A model generated the notes under the pieces. It searched no databases, was not told the DNA's origin, and saw only the letters and a list, made by a program, of their open reading frames with translations. Made by a program: the position numbers and the translations under genes. From Acanthochromis polyacanthus (lineage: Eukaryota > Chordata > Actinopteri > Pomacentridae), in assembly GCF_021347895.1 (NCBI RefSeq), contig NC_067135.1, positions 26,778,441-26,842,440 of the forward strand: DNA of 64,000 nt, given 5' to 3'. How positions within the stretch are numbered: position 1 is the stretch's first letter; each line of letters starts with the position of its first letter. Shown here one piece after another: positions 47,007 to 57,839 of this stretch.

Positions 47007-48463
47007 CACTCAACAAAAATATAAACGCAACACTTTTGTTTTTGCTCCCATTTTTTATGAGATGAACATAAGGTTTAAAACTTTTTCCACATACACAATA
47101 TCACCATTTCTCTCAAATATTGTTCACAAATCTGTCTAAATCTGTGATAGTGAGCACTTCTCCTTTGCTGAGATAATCCATCCCACCTCACAGGTGTGCC
47201 ATATCAAGATGCTGATTAGACACCATGATTAGTGCACAGGTGTGCCTTAGACTGCCCACAATAAAAGGACACTCTGAAAGATGCAGTTTTGTTTCTTCAA
47301 TGGCTGTGTGAAGTTGCTGGATATTGTCAGGAACTGGTACACGCTGTTGTATACGCCGATCCAGAGCATCCCAAACATGCTCAATGGGTGACATGTCCGG
47401 TGAGTATGATGGCCATGCAAGAACTGGGATGTTTTCAGCTTCCAATGCATTATCCTGCTGCAACATGAGGTGATGTTCTTGGATGTATAGCACAACAATG
47501 GGCCTCAGGATCTCGTCACGGTATCTCTGTGCATTCAAAATGCCATCAATAAAATGCACCTGTGTTCTTCAGCCATAACAGACGCCTGCCCATACCATAA
47601 CCCCACCGCCACCATGGGCCACTCCATCCACAACACTGACATCAGAAAACCGCTCACCCACACAACGCCACACATGCTGTCTGCCATCTGCCCTGAACAG
47701 TGTAAACCGGGATTCATCCGTGAAGAGAACACCTCTCCAACGTGCCAGACGCCATCCAATGTGAGCATTTGCCCACTCAAGTCGGTTACGACGACGAACT
47801 GGAGTCAGGTGGAGACCCCATGAGGACGACGAGCATGCAGATGAGCTTCCCTGAGACGGTTTCTGACAGCTTGTGCAGAAATTCTTTGGTTATGCAAACC
47901 GATTGTTTCAGCAGCTGTCCCAGTGGCTGGTCTCAGACCATCTTGGAGGTGAACATGCTGGATGTGGAGGTCCTGGGCTGCTGTGGTTACACGTGGTCTG
48001 TGGTTGTGAGGCTGGTTGGATGTACTGCCAAATTCTCTGAAACGCCTTTGGAGACGGCTCATGGCAGAGAAATGAACATTCAATACACCAGCAACAGCTC
48101 TGGTTGACATTCCTGCTGTCAGCATGACAATTGCACGCTCCCTCAAATTCACCACATCTGTGGCATTGTGCTGTGTGATAAAACTGCACCTTTCAGAGTG
48201 TCCTTTCATTGTGGGCAGTCTAAGGCACACCTGTGCACTAATCATGGTGTCTAATCAGCATCTTGATATGGCACACCTGTGAGGTGGATGGATTATCTCA
48301 GCAAAGGAGAAGTGCTCACTATCACAGATTTAGACAGATTTGTGAACAATATTTGAGAGAAATGGTGATATTGTGTATTTGGAAAAAGTTTTAGATCTTT
48401 GAGTTCATCTCATAAAAAATGAGAGCAGAAACACAAGTGTTGTGTTTATATTTTTGTTGAGTG
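47007..48463 (-). mobile_element. Tc1-like transposon, 1457 bp, nearly intact
   Basis: Terminal inverted repeats CACTCAACAAAAATATAAAC and GTTTATATTTTTGTTGAGTG are flanked by TA (47005-47006, 48464-48465). The minus strand encodes a transposase. The N-terminal helix-turn-helix part (48245-47805) includes AIVMLTAGMSTRAVAGVLNV. The catalytic part has FTDESRF, QQDNALE and SPDMSPIEHVWD, so all three acidic positions are visible. Damage is limited to one frame change near 47805-47830 and one in-frame stop at 47569-47571. By its few lesions it is the youngest Tc1 copy here. It interrupts the FCRL-D tail region. Confidence 0.92.
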
Positions 48464-48469
48464 TACATT

Positions 48470-49045
48470 TCAAAAATGTTTAGATTGTCAGATTTTCCAT
48501 CTAATGACATTACATCATGTCTAAAAAATTGATTCTTTCCACTGGACAACATGTTTTTTTGTCACCAAATGGATTCCTCCTGGTCATTCAGGAACTGTTT
48601 GGTTGTTTTTCTGGTCAAACTGTCAGGTTTCAGGATATAATTTTCTTCCTTCACCAAAATGCATTAAACTCACAACCAGATGCTGGAAGTGTTGTTACCA
48701 TAGCCATGAGGAAGGGTGGAGAAGCTCCCCCTTCAGAGTCTGAGATTCATGTACAGGACATTGCTCTTGGAAATGCAGGAAAAACTGGTCAGCAGGAAGC
48801 TCAAGTATCCTCTGGGTGCAGAAGTGTTGGCAAAGGTCCAACAAAGGAGAATCCTTCAAAGACTTGACTACTTAATGATTGACTATCATTAACAGTAACT
48901 GACAGCTAAAGTCTGCATTTGAACCTCGTTTGTCACATAAATGGGAAGGTTTTACAGCTGAACATCTTCATAAAGGTTCTTTCAGTGTCCCTTCATGGTT
49001 CTGCATTGTTTTCGGAAACATATGAAAGTATAAAATGATCCAAAC
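48470..49045. other. 3' flank or intron of FCRL-D
   Basis: This lies between the Tc1 element and the FCRL-D stop codon. A plus-strand open frame (48517-48867, containing MRKGGEAPPSESEIHVQD) has no recognisable family and opposes the local gene; I do not call it a gene. Confidence 0.4.
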
Positions 49046-49049
49046 ACAT

Positions 49050-52000
49050 TTAGCTGATCAGATACCAACCAGGCCGTCGTGTCTCTTTCAAAGTGGAGTA
49101 AACGGGTTGAAGTGAGGACTGGTCTGCATCTGGAGACGAGAAACCATCAGTTATATATAAACACTGATGCAGACACACTGAAAAGGTTTTTTTTTACCCT
49201 CATACCTTCTTCTGTCGCTGGTTTTCTGCTGTGGTTTGACTCGCGACTCAAATTATCTCCTGCATCAGCAGCGTCTGAAACCAGAATAAATCCAGGAGGC
49301 CTCAGCTTTCTGTGGTAACGACGCCTCAACTGACACTTTGAGCTGCTTTTATTCAGCTGTTCTGAGAATCAGGCTCTGTTGTTTTTCACATGTTAAAATG
49401 TTAAAATTAAAAATAAACCTTTGTCTCGTCTCTTCTTTGTGAAGACGACTGCGTAGGTCAAACCGTCCACATCATCTCCAGCTTCACCTCCAGAGACTGA
49501 AACAAAACAGAAAATGTTAGTGAACATGAGCAAATATCTGCATTAAAGCTAAATAAAAAACAACAAAATATTGTCACATACATTTATAAACCAGTGAATC
49601 CACCCTGAACTCTGTTTCTTAATTATTCTTTAAGTTTTAAATCAAAAATCATAGTTTGATTTCAGCTGATAGTTCTTTGCATATTTATCTCTTTATGTGG
49701 ATTCTTTCAAATAATGGCAAATATCTATAAAATAATTATATTTTGGCTGACTTACAAACAGTAGAATGTAGTGTCTTTTATGAGTCAAACACTGTAAAAT
49801 AATAAACTTTTTTTTGCTTGTTTGTGCTTCTTTACAAACAGTTTTGACCTGTTTTCTTTCATTTAAAGTAAATTTGCAAATTTTTTCCTTTTATTTTATT
49901 AATCATAATCAAGAGAAAAAAACTAAGAAAAAAATCTGAAAAATAAGATTAAATTTTCATTTAAAAAATTAATAACCTTCATTTTTACAGCACAAATGAA
50001 TGTGGTGCATTAAAATTATGTTCAAAACTAAACAGTTTGAAGGCTTCAACGTAAAAATTAATATTTAAAAATGTCCTTTTGGAAATCTACACTTAGTTTT
50101 ACAGTGAAATCTGTTTTCTCACCTCCTGAAGCTGCGTTGCCTGAGTTTGATGCTGCTGTTGGCGTCTCTGAGGAAGCTGGTGGAGAGAAAAACAAACATT
50201 AGGATCATAAAAGCGAGCAGAGACAGCAAAAAAATAAAAAAATAAAAACATCAACAGGTTTCAAATGCAGAATATTGTTCAAAGGAACCTCTGTGCTGCT
50301 TTATGCACTTTGGACAGATGTTCTTTGTATTTATGCAACTGAAACTGTATATTTAGAGAAAAAAATCCATTTTTGGTACCTCTGTGTTTCATGCAGTAAA
50401 TAAATGCAACCGGCAGTAGAACCATCAGAGGAACCAACATCAGGACGAGGCCAACAGGAGATCCAGGTTCATCAGACGGCGTCTCTTCATGAGGTGTTGG
50501 AGGGATGATAGAAACAGTATTTGCTGCAACTTTACAAATGACACCAAACATGGAGCTTTTTCTCTATTTGAACCACATTTTGCAGTCAAAAGAGGAATAA
50601 AACAATACAACTAAGAAAAAAGTTGCATTATTATAGATATATATTACAAATCCAAAGAACTCCATTATTTACTTCCTAAAATATTAATAATTCCTTCAAT
50701 AATTCATCACATTGAGTAGAAATTTCTATATATTATTTAATTGTTGAGACTTTAAAATCTGCAGTAAAGCAATAGAATAATTTCTGCCTTATAAAATAAA
50801 CCAAACATGTTTAGATATCAGAATGTTAGTATTTAACAATAAAACTAATAAAATAAAGTGTAAATGTGGGTGTCTATTAAACCCTAGCAGGTTTCCTTGA
50901 ATATCTGAGTTCCTTGAGGCTCTCCTGGTTCTAAGTGTTGTTCTAAATGAACAAGATCTCTTTTCCTGTCTCACCTCCAACAGCCAGGAAGCTTTCTGGT
51001 GACTCTCCAATGCCGTCGATGCTGCATTTGTAAAATCCTTCATCAGACTTGGAGACGTTGTGAATCGTCATCTGCTCTGAAGGACTCCCTTCAATGAGGA
51101 CGTCGTCTTTGTAGAAATCTGCTGTTTGCTTCGTGGAAGTCTTTCTACTTTGACAGTGAAGAGTCACATTGTCTCCCTCAAACACAGGAAACGCAGGACT
51201 GTCCAGGATGACAGAACCAGCTGAACAACATGGAGAAAATAAAGTGTTAATGGTGTTAATCACAATAGAAAACTGAAGATAATGTAGAGATGTGAGGAGA
51301 AAGAAACCATAATGTGAAAATACACATCATAGAACATAGACTTTGGTGTTAATATCCATAAATTGAAAAGAAAAGGTTCTCATAACAGAGACAAATCTTC
51401 CATTTAGAGAAAAAGAGAAAAATGCTGTCAATTGGTGGATATTTTGCAAAAATGCTGATTTGTACAAACAAATGTTTGTAAAGTGTTCATTTGTATTCAA
51501 CTAAATCATTGCTATCATTTGTTGACAATATTCAGAAAAATACAGACAAAAATGCAAAATATTCCATTTCAGAGTCAGACTGGACAAGAAGCTTCAGTTA
51601 TTATTTAAAACTAAAAACAAAAACATACCAGTGATGGTGATGCTGACTCTGTTGCTTCTCTCTCCAGCTCCAGATTCACACCAGAATTCTCCGCTGTCTC
51701 TTGGATAAATTTGAGAAATTGTACAAGAGGATGAAGAAGTCTTCATGATTTCACAAACTGGACGAAACTGTTTAGTATTCCTGGATCCTTTCAGTTTAAT
51801 GGAACCATCACTTCCCTCACAGTGAAAAGACAAAGAGTCGTAATCAAAGTGTTGAAGTCTGTTTGGATCGACTCGAAGCAAAGCTGTACCTGAAAAAGTT
51901 CAAAAGGATGTTTCTGAAAACATGTACTTGTGACAGAAGGCAGTTCAAACAGCAACATAGTGTTATTTATTTGCAATATATTATGGACTAAAAAGATTTA

Positions 52001-52219
52001 CTTTGAGGAAATTGTGCCAAAAACAGCATCTTTTCTTTGTTACTCACCACTTTTGAGAGTATAAGTGGACTGAATGTGAATCTCCAGCATTAATTCAAGC
52101 ATCACTAGTAAAGCAAAGGAATTATCCATAAATTTTATGATGTGGGAGAGTGTCAAAGTTTGAATGAAAGTAAGAAAGCTGAACTCACACAGCCTGAAGC
52201 AGAGAGTTGTAGCCTCCAT
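49050..52219 (-). CDS. FCRL-D: Fc-receptor-like protein with ITIM-bearing tail
   Basis: Nine exons: 52219-52189, 52104-52048, 51889-51629, 51220-50975, 50523-50380, 50167-50123, 49496-49419, 49274-49206 and 49129-49050. All joins are phase 1, total 1011 nt, 336 residues. Signal peptide MEATTLCFRL plus LMLELMLEIHIQST. Ig1: HFDYDSLSFHCEG and DSGEFWCESGAGERSN. Ig2: SVILDSPAFPVFEGDNVTLH, FYKDDVLIEGSPSEQ and SDEGFYKCSIDGIGESPESF. The membrane exon carries a Pro/Thr-rich stalk then VGLVLMLVPLMVLLPVAFIY, with no charge. The tail contains LTYAVV (canonical ITIM) and PVYSTLK (YxxL). A further ITIM exon lies at 46922-46825. ITIMs recruit SHP-1/SHP-2-type phosphatases in known receptors, so an inhibitory role is inferred. 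The donor after 49419 is GTTTAT, weaker than the others. Confidence 0.87.
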
Positions 52220-52224
52220 ACTGA

Positions 52225-52560
52225 CTTGCTGCTGACTGCAGGAGGGTGACACTGAAATAGAGCTCAAGCATGACGCTGGGGGAGGGAGGTGGGTTTGCTC
52301 TTCCTGTTTGGTCTCATGTTGATGCAGAAGTTTCAACAGACAGCAGTCTGACAGTGTTGAGTTATAAGAGGGGTCAAGCAGAGCCCCTAAAGTTAGGCAA
52401 AAACGGACATTCACAATATTTGCTAATTGATCTAAAAATGACACTGACGTAACCATATAGACATTGAATGCAAACAATTTCAAATCACAATTTTAACAAC
52501 TCAGTTTGTAAATCGGATCAAATGATGTATGGATTGGAAATTGTTAAAAATAAAAAAGTG
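52225..52560. other. 5' flank of FCRL-D
   Basis: Upstream sequence of FCRL-D, presumably with its promoter. I see no confident TATA box or other regulatory element. The next plus-strand feature is the LINE beginning near 52560. Confidence 0.4.
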
Positions 52561-55060
52561 GTCTGTTTTACTGCCCAGTGGGCCCACCACTCACCGGGCA
52601 GGAAGTCGGGGTCGGGCGCTATGCCAACCATACAGTAAGCAGGAGTGGGCATCTAGGCACACAGCCCCCTGGTGGCGTAGACCAGCTCTGGGATGTGGAA
52701 CGTCACCTCACTGCCAGGGAAGGAACCTGAGCTGGTGGGGGAGGTGGAGCGATACCGACTACATATAGTTGAGCTCACCTCCACATACAGTAAGGGTTCT
52801 GTAACCAAAATCCTGGAGAGGGGTTGGACTCTCTCCTTTTCTGGAGTTGCCCAGGATGAGAGGTGCCTTGTGGGTGTGGGGATACTCATGAGCCCCTGGC
52901 TGTGCACCACTTTGTTGGAGTTCTCCCCAGAGAACAAGAGGGTCACCTCTCTGCGACTTTGTGTTGCAGAAGGGAAAACTCTGACTGTTGTTTGTGCTTT
53001 TGCACTGAGCAGCAGTTCAAAGTACTCGGCCTTCTTGAAATCTGTGGATGGTGTCCTGGAAGGGGTACTGCCTGGGGACTCCATAGTTCTCCTGGGGGAC
53101 TTCAACGCTCACATGGGCAATGAGAGAGAAACCTGGAGGGGGGTGATTGCAAGGAACAGCCTGCTCGATCTGAACCTGAGTGATGTTTTGTTATTGGGCT
53201 TCTGTGCTAGTCATAGATTGTCCATAACAAACACCATGTTCGAGCATAAGGTTGCTCATAAGTGTACTTGGTACCAGAGCACCTTTGGTCAAAGTTTGAT
53301 GATCGACTTCATAGTCATGTCATCAGACCTGCGGCCGTGTGTTTTGGACACTCGGGTAAAGAGAGGTGCAAAGCTGTCAACGAATCACCACCTGGTGGTG
53401 AGCTGGATCTGATGGTGGAAAAATTTGCCAGACAGACCTGGTAAACGCAAACGGGTAGTGAGAGTGAAATGAAATCATCTGGCGGAGGTCCCTGTCTGTG
53501 GGGTTTTCACCTCCCACCTCCTGAAGAATTTCTCCTGCATCTCAGGGGAAGGTGGGGACATAGAATCTAAGTGGTCCATGTTCAAAGCCTCCATTGCAGA
53601 AGCGGCTTTTAGGAACTGTGGTCTGAAGGCCACTGGTGCCTGTCGTGGCGGCAACCCAAAAACCCGCTGGTGGACACCAGCAGTGAGGGAAGCCATCAGG
53701 TTGAAGAAGGAGGCCTTTTTGGACTTGGCTTGCTCGTGGGTCTCCTGTAGCAGCCGGCAGGTACCGGTTGGCCAAAAGGGCAGCAGCTGCGGCAGTCATG
53801 GAAACAAAAACTCAGATGTGGGAGGAGTTCAGGAGGCTATGAAGAAGGACTTTTAGTTGGCCTCAAGCAGGTTCTGGCAAACCATCCGACGCCTCAGAAA
53901 GGAGAGGCTGGGCTTTGCTCAGGCTGTGTACAGTCGGGGTGGAGAACTGCTGACCTGTACTGAGGATATTGACGGGCAGTGCAAAGAGCACTTCGAGGAA
54001 CTCATGAACCCAGTAAACACATACTGTGTGGAGGAGCAGAGCCTGAAGACTCGGGGGAATCTTCATCCATATCCGTGGCAGAGGTCGCCGAGGTAGTTAA
54101 GAAGCTCCTCGGTGGCAAGGCGCCAGATGTTTACAAGATTCGCCCTGAGATGCTAAAGGCTCTGGACATCGTTGGACTGTCTTGGCTAACACATCCCTAC
54201 AATGTTGCGTGGGCATCGGGTATGATATCGGGGTATCACACTTCTCAGCCTCCCCGGGAAAGTTTACTCTCGGTTGCTTGAAGGGAGGCTCCGACTGAGA
54301 GTCGAACCTCGGATTCAGGATTAGCAATGTGGATTCCATCCCGGTCATGGAACAGTGGACCAGCTTTTTACTCCTGCGGAGCTGCTGAGGGGGTCATGGG
54401 AGTTTGACCTGCCAGTCCACGTGTGTTTTGTGGATCTGGAGAAGGCCTACGACCGTGTCCCCCAAGGGGCTCCGTGGGGGACACTGCGGGAGAATGGGGC
54501 ACCAGGCTCGCCAATACGAGCCATTTGGTCACTGCACAACCAAAGTGAGAGCTGTGTCCGCATACTTGGCACAAAGTCAGACACGTTTTCAGTGGGTGTT
54601 GGACTCCGCGCCTGGGCTTCCTCTGTCTCCAATTCTGTTCGTCGTGTTCATGGACAGGATTTCAAGGCACAGCCAGGGTGAGGAGGGTGTCCAGTTTGGG
54701 GACCTCAGGATCACATCTCTGCTTTTTGCAGATGATGTGGTTCTGTTGGCTTCCTCACATCATGACCATCAGCAAGCACTGGAGCGGTTTGCAGCCGAGT
54801 GTGAAGCGGCAGGGATACGGATCAGCACCTCCAAGTCTGAAGTGGATTGCTCCCTCTGGGTTGGGGGGGTGTTGCTTTCCCAAACGAAGGAGTTCAAGTA
54901 TCTCGGGATCTTGTTCAGGAGTGATGGGGCAATGGAACGTGAGATGAACAGGCAGATTGGTGCAGTGTCAACAGTAATGCGGGCATTGTATCGAACTGTC
55001 ATGGTGAAAAGGTACCTGAACCGTAAGGCGAAGCTCTCAATTTGTGTCATCTTCCAAGAT
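52560..55060 (+). mobile_element. Non-LTR retrotransposon with endonuclease and reverse transcriptase, decayed
   Basis: An endonuclease frame (52693-53412) contains [36 protein letters not shown] and [12 protein letters not shown], the last with the catalytic His region of APE-type nucleases. After several frame changes the reverse transcriptase follows: VCFVDLEKAYDRVPQGAPWG, GLPLSPILFVVFMDRIS and ITSLLFADDVVLLAS (FADD catalytic motif), then SQTKEFKYLGILFRSDG. The 3' part after about 55060 is lost where a second LINE begins. It is the common fish LINE with this endonuclease type; I do not assign the clade. Confidence 0.85.
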
Positions 55061-55284
55061 GGCGCCACTGTGTATGGCAGGTCGTCTACATCTGCTCCAT
55101 GTTTTGCTGCTATTGCTGTTAATTTCAGTTTTTGTTAATAATGTGTCACCGCTGCTGATATATGATCGCCAGAACCTCCTAGATATTAGTGATTCAGTGA
55201 TAAAGCCAACGATTTACGACTGTGCTGGACAATCACAGACGCTCCCACAGTTCCTGGCATCTGTGCCCCGCTACATCTGCCTGT

Positions 55285-55800
55285 TCCATAGACTGTATAT
55301 ATAGTGGACGTAGCATCTGGCTCCAGAATTGAAGCCAACCCGGAAGTGTCAAAAACTTGCAATATCACGCCGTCCACTAGGGTTGGCTCCAAAAAGCTTT
55401 TGCTCCATAGACCCCAATTCATTTTTGGAAAAAATAAAATTTGATAGACTGATGTTCTACAGCTCAGAATTTTTTTCCCGTTAGTTTTCATGGTCAAAAT
55501 GAGAGATCAGGTGGCCGATCTTAAAATAAATCAATACTGAATTTTAAATAAATCGTTAAAGTTGGTGGAGCCAGGGGGCGTGGCTATACTTGATAGACAG
55601 CAACAGAAGCCCCTGCAGTAAAATGTGGGCGGGATAAGAGAGTCCTCAGCCAATCCTGGCCCGAGTTGCTCTCCGGTCCAGGCTGTTTGATGACGCTTTT
55701 TACGTCACTGGCTCCAAAAAATCCAAAACGACGACCAGGAAGTAGAAAAATCCGGGCTTCACTTTCTCGGCCTTGAAACCAATGGGTGACGTCACGGTTA
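55285..55800. repeat. Repeat inserted in the LINE 5' part
   Basis: From AGACTGTATATATAGTGGAC to CAATGGGTGACGTCACGG, the sequence interrupts the LINE and matches text common in fish genomes. GC content and CpG content differ from the AT-rich surroundings. I could not fix a target duplication, so limits are approximate. Confidence 0.5.
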
Positions 55801-56640
55801 GTTTACGCCTGGCCTGTTCCCCTGCCCCACAAACGTCGGCACAGAAAGCAGGGGAAATGAAGCGGTGTCTTTGTTCAACTGAGAACCTACTAGATGCAGT
55901 CCTCGGAGGATGATCGTCGTCACCTGCTGCAGTTTCCCCGGGAATATGACGGCTTCATAGTGCAGTGCTCCTCGGAGATCAGCTGGCTCCGAACAGCTGT
56001 TCCAGATGCCGGTTACACACATCCCAGCTGCCCACGGCATTTCAGCATCTGCAGACGAGGCTCTGTGCAGGAAAATCTCTGCCCTGTTGCTCGCAGTTAC
56101 AAGCGAACCAACCACACACCAATGTGCGTCGCCCTCATTAATACAAGTTCACAATGACATAGCTGTGTCTGTTGATGCCAAACGTCTTATTGTCCTGGTG
56201 CTGCTTGACTTAACGGCAGCTTTTGATACAGTGAACCATTCTGTTCTCTTGTCCCACTTAAATAATTATGTTGTCATCCGTGGTACTGCACTCAAGTTGT
56301 TTGATCTGATTTACCTGACCAACAGGATTTTTTCTGTAATGACTGGCAACCTGTCCTCCTCTGTTGCCTCTTTGTTTTGTGGAGTTCCCCAGAGCTCCAC
56401 TTTGGGCCCTTCGCTATTCTCACTGTATATGTTGTCACTGAGGTCAATTATAGCAAGGCATAGTTTAGCATTTCACTGCTATACCGATGGTTTAGAGGTT
56501 GATTTACTGGTATTCCCAAACAAAAAGTGGCGCTCTTCAGTCCCTCACAAACTGCATCAGTGACATCAAGTCATGGCTGGGGAAAAATTTCTTCCATCTA
56601 AATGAGGGCAAGACTGACTAGATTTTATTTGGTAACAATG

Positions 56641-57622
56641 GGCCTCATTCATGAAGCGTTCTTAAGAACAGATCTGTTCTTAGAGCCTTCTTAAGAAGAT
56701 TTTTGGCATTCACGAACGTGTTCTTAACTGACCTGTTCTTAAAAGTAAGAACAAATTCTAAGAACACTCAGGAGGACTCTTACACACAAAAAATCTGTTC
56801 TTTTAGAATTTTGTTACAGTCAAAAGTGATCCAAAAATTTACATTTCTTTCTTAAAATGATTCAAATATTACCACAAATTATTTAATTTAAAACTAGATT
56901 TATTCAAGTGAATTTTAGTGATCAATGGTTTTATAGTTCAGTGCCAGTTAAACTCAAAATCAGATTTTAGATCTGAAGCTGCACTTGGTCACATTAACGT
57001 GTTTGGAGGTCTGTGGGAGGAACAAGCGCAATGACCACTACGACGTGATGACTCCCACCACGAGCATGCGCAATAACTATTGCAACGTGCGCATGTAATA
57101 TCCACCACGCTGACCGCCGCCACGTGCACACGCCCCGGTGTGCACGCGCGCGCTGACTGGGGAGACAAGGCGGACATGGCCTGGGCAGTTTTACCTGTCA
57201 CTGCAGCAGAGGCAGAGGGTGTTTTATTACGACACACACCCTTTCTGAGTATAAAAGTTTAGCTGTCTCAGGTCAGACTTTATTGGCTGTTTGAAGCTCT
57301 GCCATCTCCAGAAATGACCATCACTCTGGTGGGCGGAGTTTCACCTGCACTCCAGTGCTCACGTATCTCAAACACGCTCTTGCTGCTGCCTTATAAGGAA
57401 GTTTAGAGGGTGTACCTTTTACATTTACAAGTCAATACAATGTAAATGTCATGTTAATGAGAGGGGAGGGTGTTCGTAGAGACTGTTCTTGAATCCGGCG
57501 CATCTCCCTCCTAAGAACAGATTTGGCTTGTCAAGAACGCTTTGTGAATCCAACATACTTTTCTCTTGGGAGTTCTTAAAGCCGTTCTTTCGAACGCTTT
57601 TCTACGCGTTCATGAATGAGGC
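56641..57622. mobile_element. Non-autonomous DNA transposon, 982 bp, inserted in LINE
   Basis: The left end GGCCTCATTCATGAAGCG and right end CGTTCATGAATGAGGC form inverted repeats. The flanks carry ACAATG on both sides (56635-56640 and 57623-57628), and the LINE reading continues across it. Inner parts are also partly inverted (GTTCTTAAGAACAGATCTGT; CTAAGAACAGATTTGGCTTG). The core (57060-57170) is GC-rich. Superfamily not assigned. Confidence 0.75.
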
Positions 57623-57839
57623 ACAATGTTCTTACAGATTCAGACTCTGTCTTCAAAGCTAAAACCATCTGTAAAGAACCTTGGGGTTATTTTTGACAGC
57701 AGTTTTACTTTGACCAAACAGATCAACAACGTGGTCAGAGCAAGTTTTATCAATTACGTCTTTTATCCAAAGTAAAGCCCTTTTTTTTTAAATGCACCAA
57801 CCTTGAAAGAACTATTCACACTTCTGCAAATTCAGATTG

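Larger units (their letters stand above)
55040..57800 (+). mobile_element. CR1/L2-like LINE carrying two nested insertions
   Basis: The start is near CTTCCAAGATGGCGCCACTG. The reverse transcriptase (56006-56563) keeps VLLDLTAAFDTVNHSVLLSH and CGVPQSSTLGPSLFSLYML, but the catalytic YADD box reads HCYTDG, so it is dead. The post-catalytic region resumes after an insertion with KPSVKNLGVIFDSSFTLTKQ at 57650-57730. Inserted DNA: 55285-55800 and 56641-57622. Confidence 0.8.

Noticed and set aside
48517..48867. 116-codon plus-strand open frame
   Set aside because: No recognisable domain, in the 3' region of a minus-strand gene, and no splice or start context.
52653..53105. 150-codon minus-strand open frame
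   Set aside because: It is antisense to the LINE endonuclease, which carries the recognised motifs.
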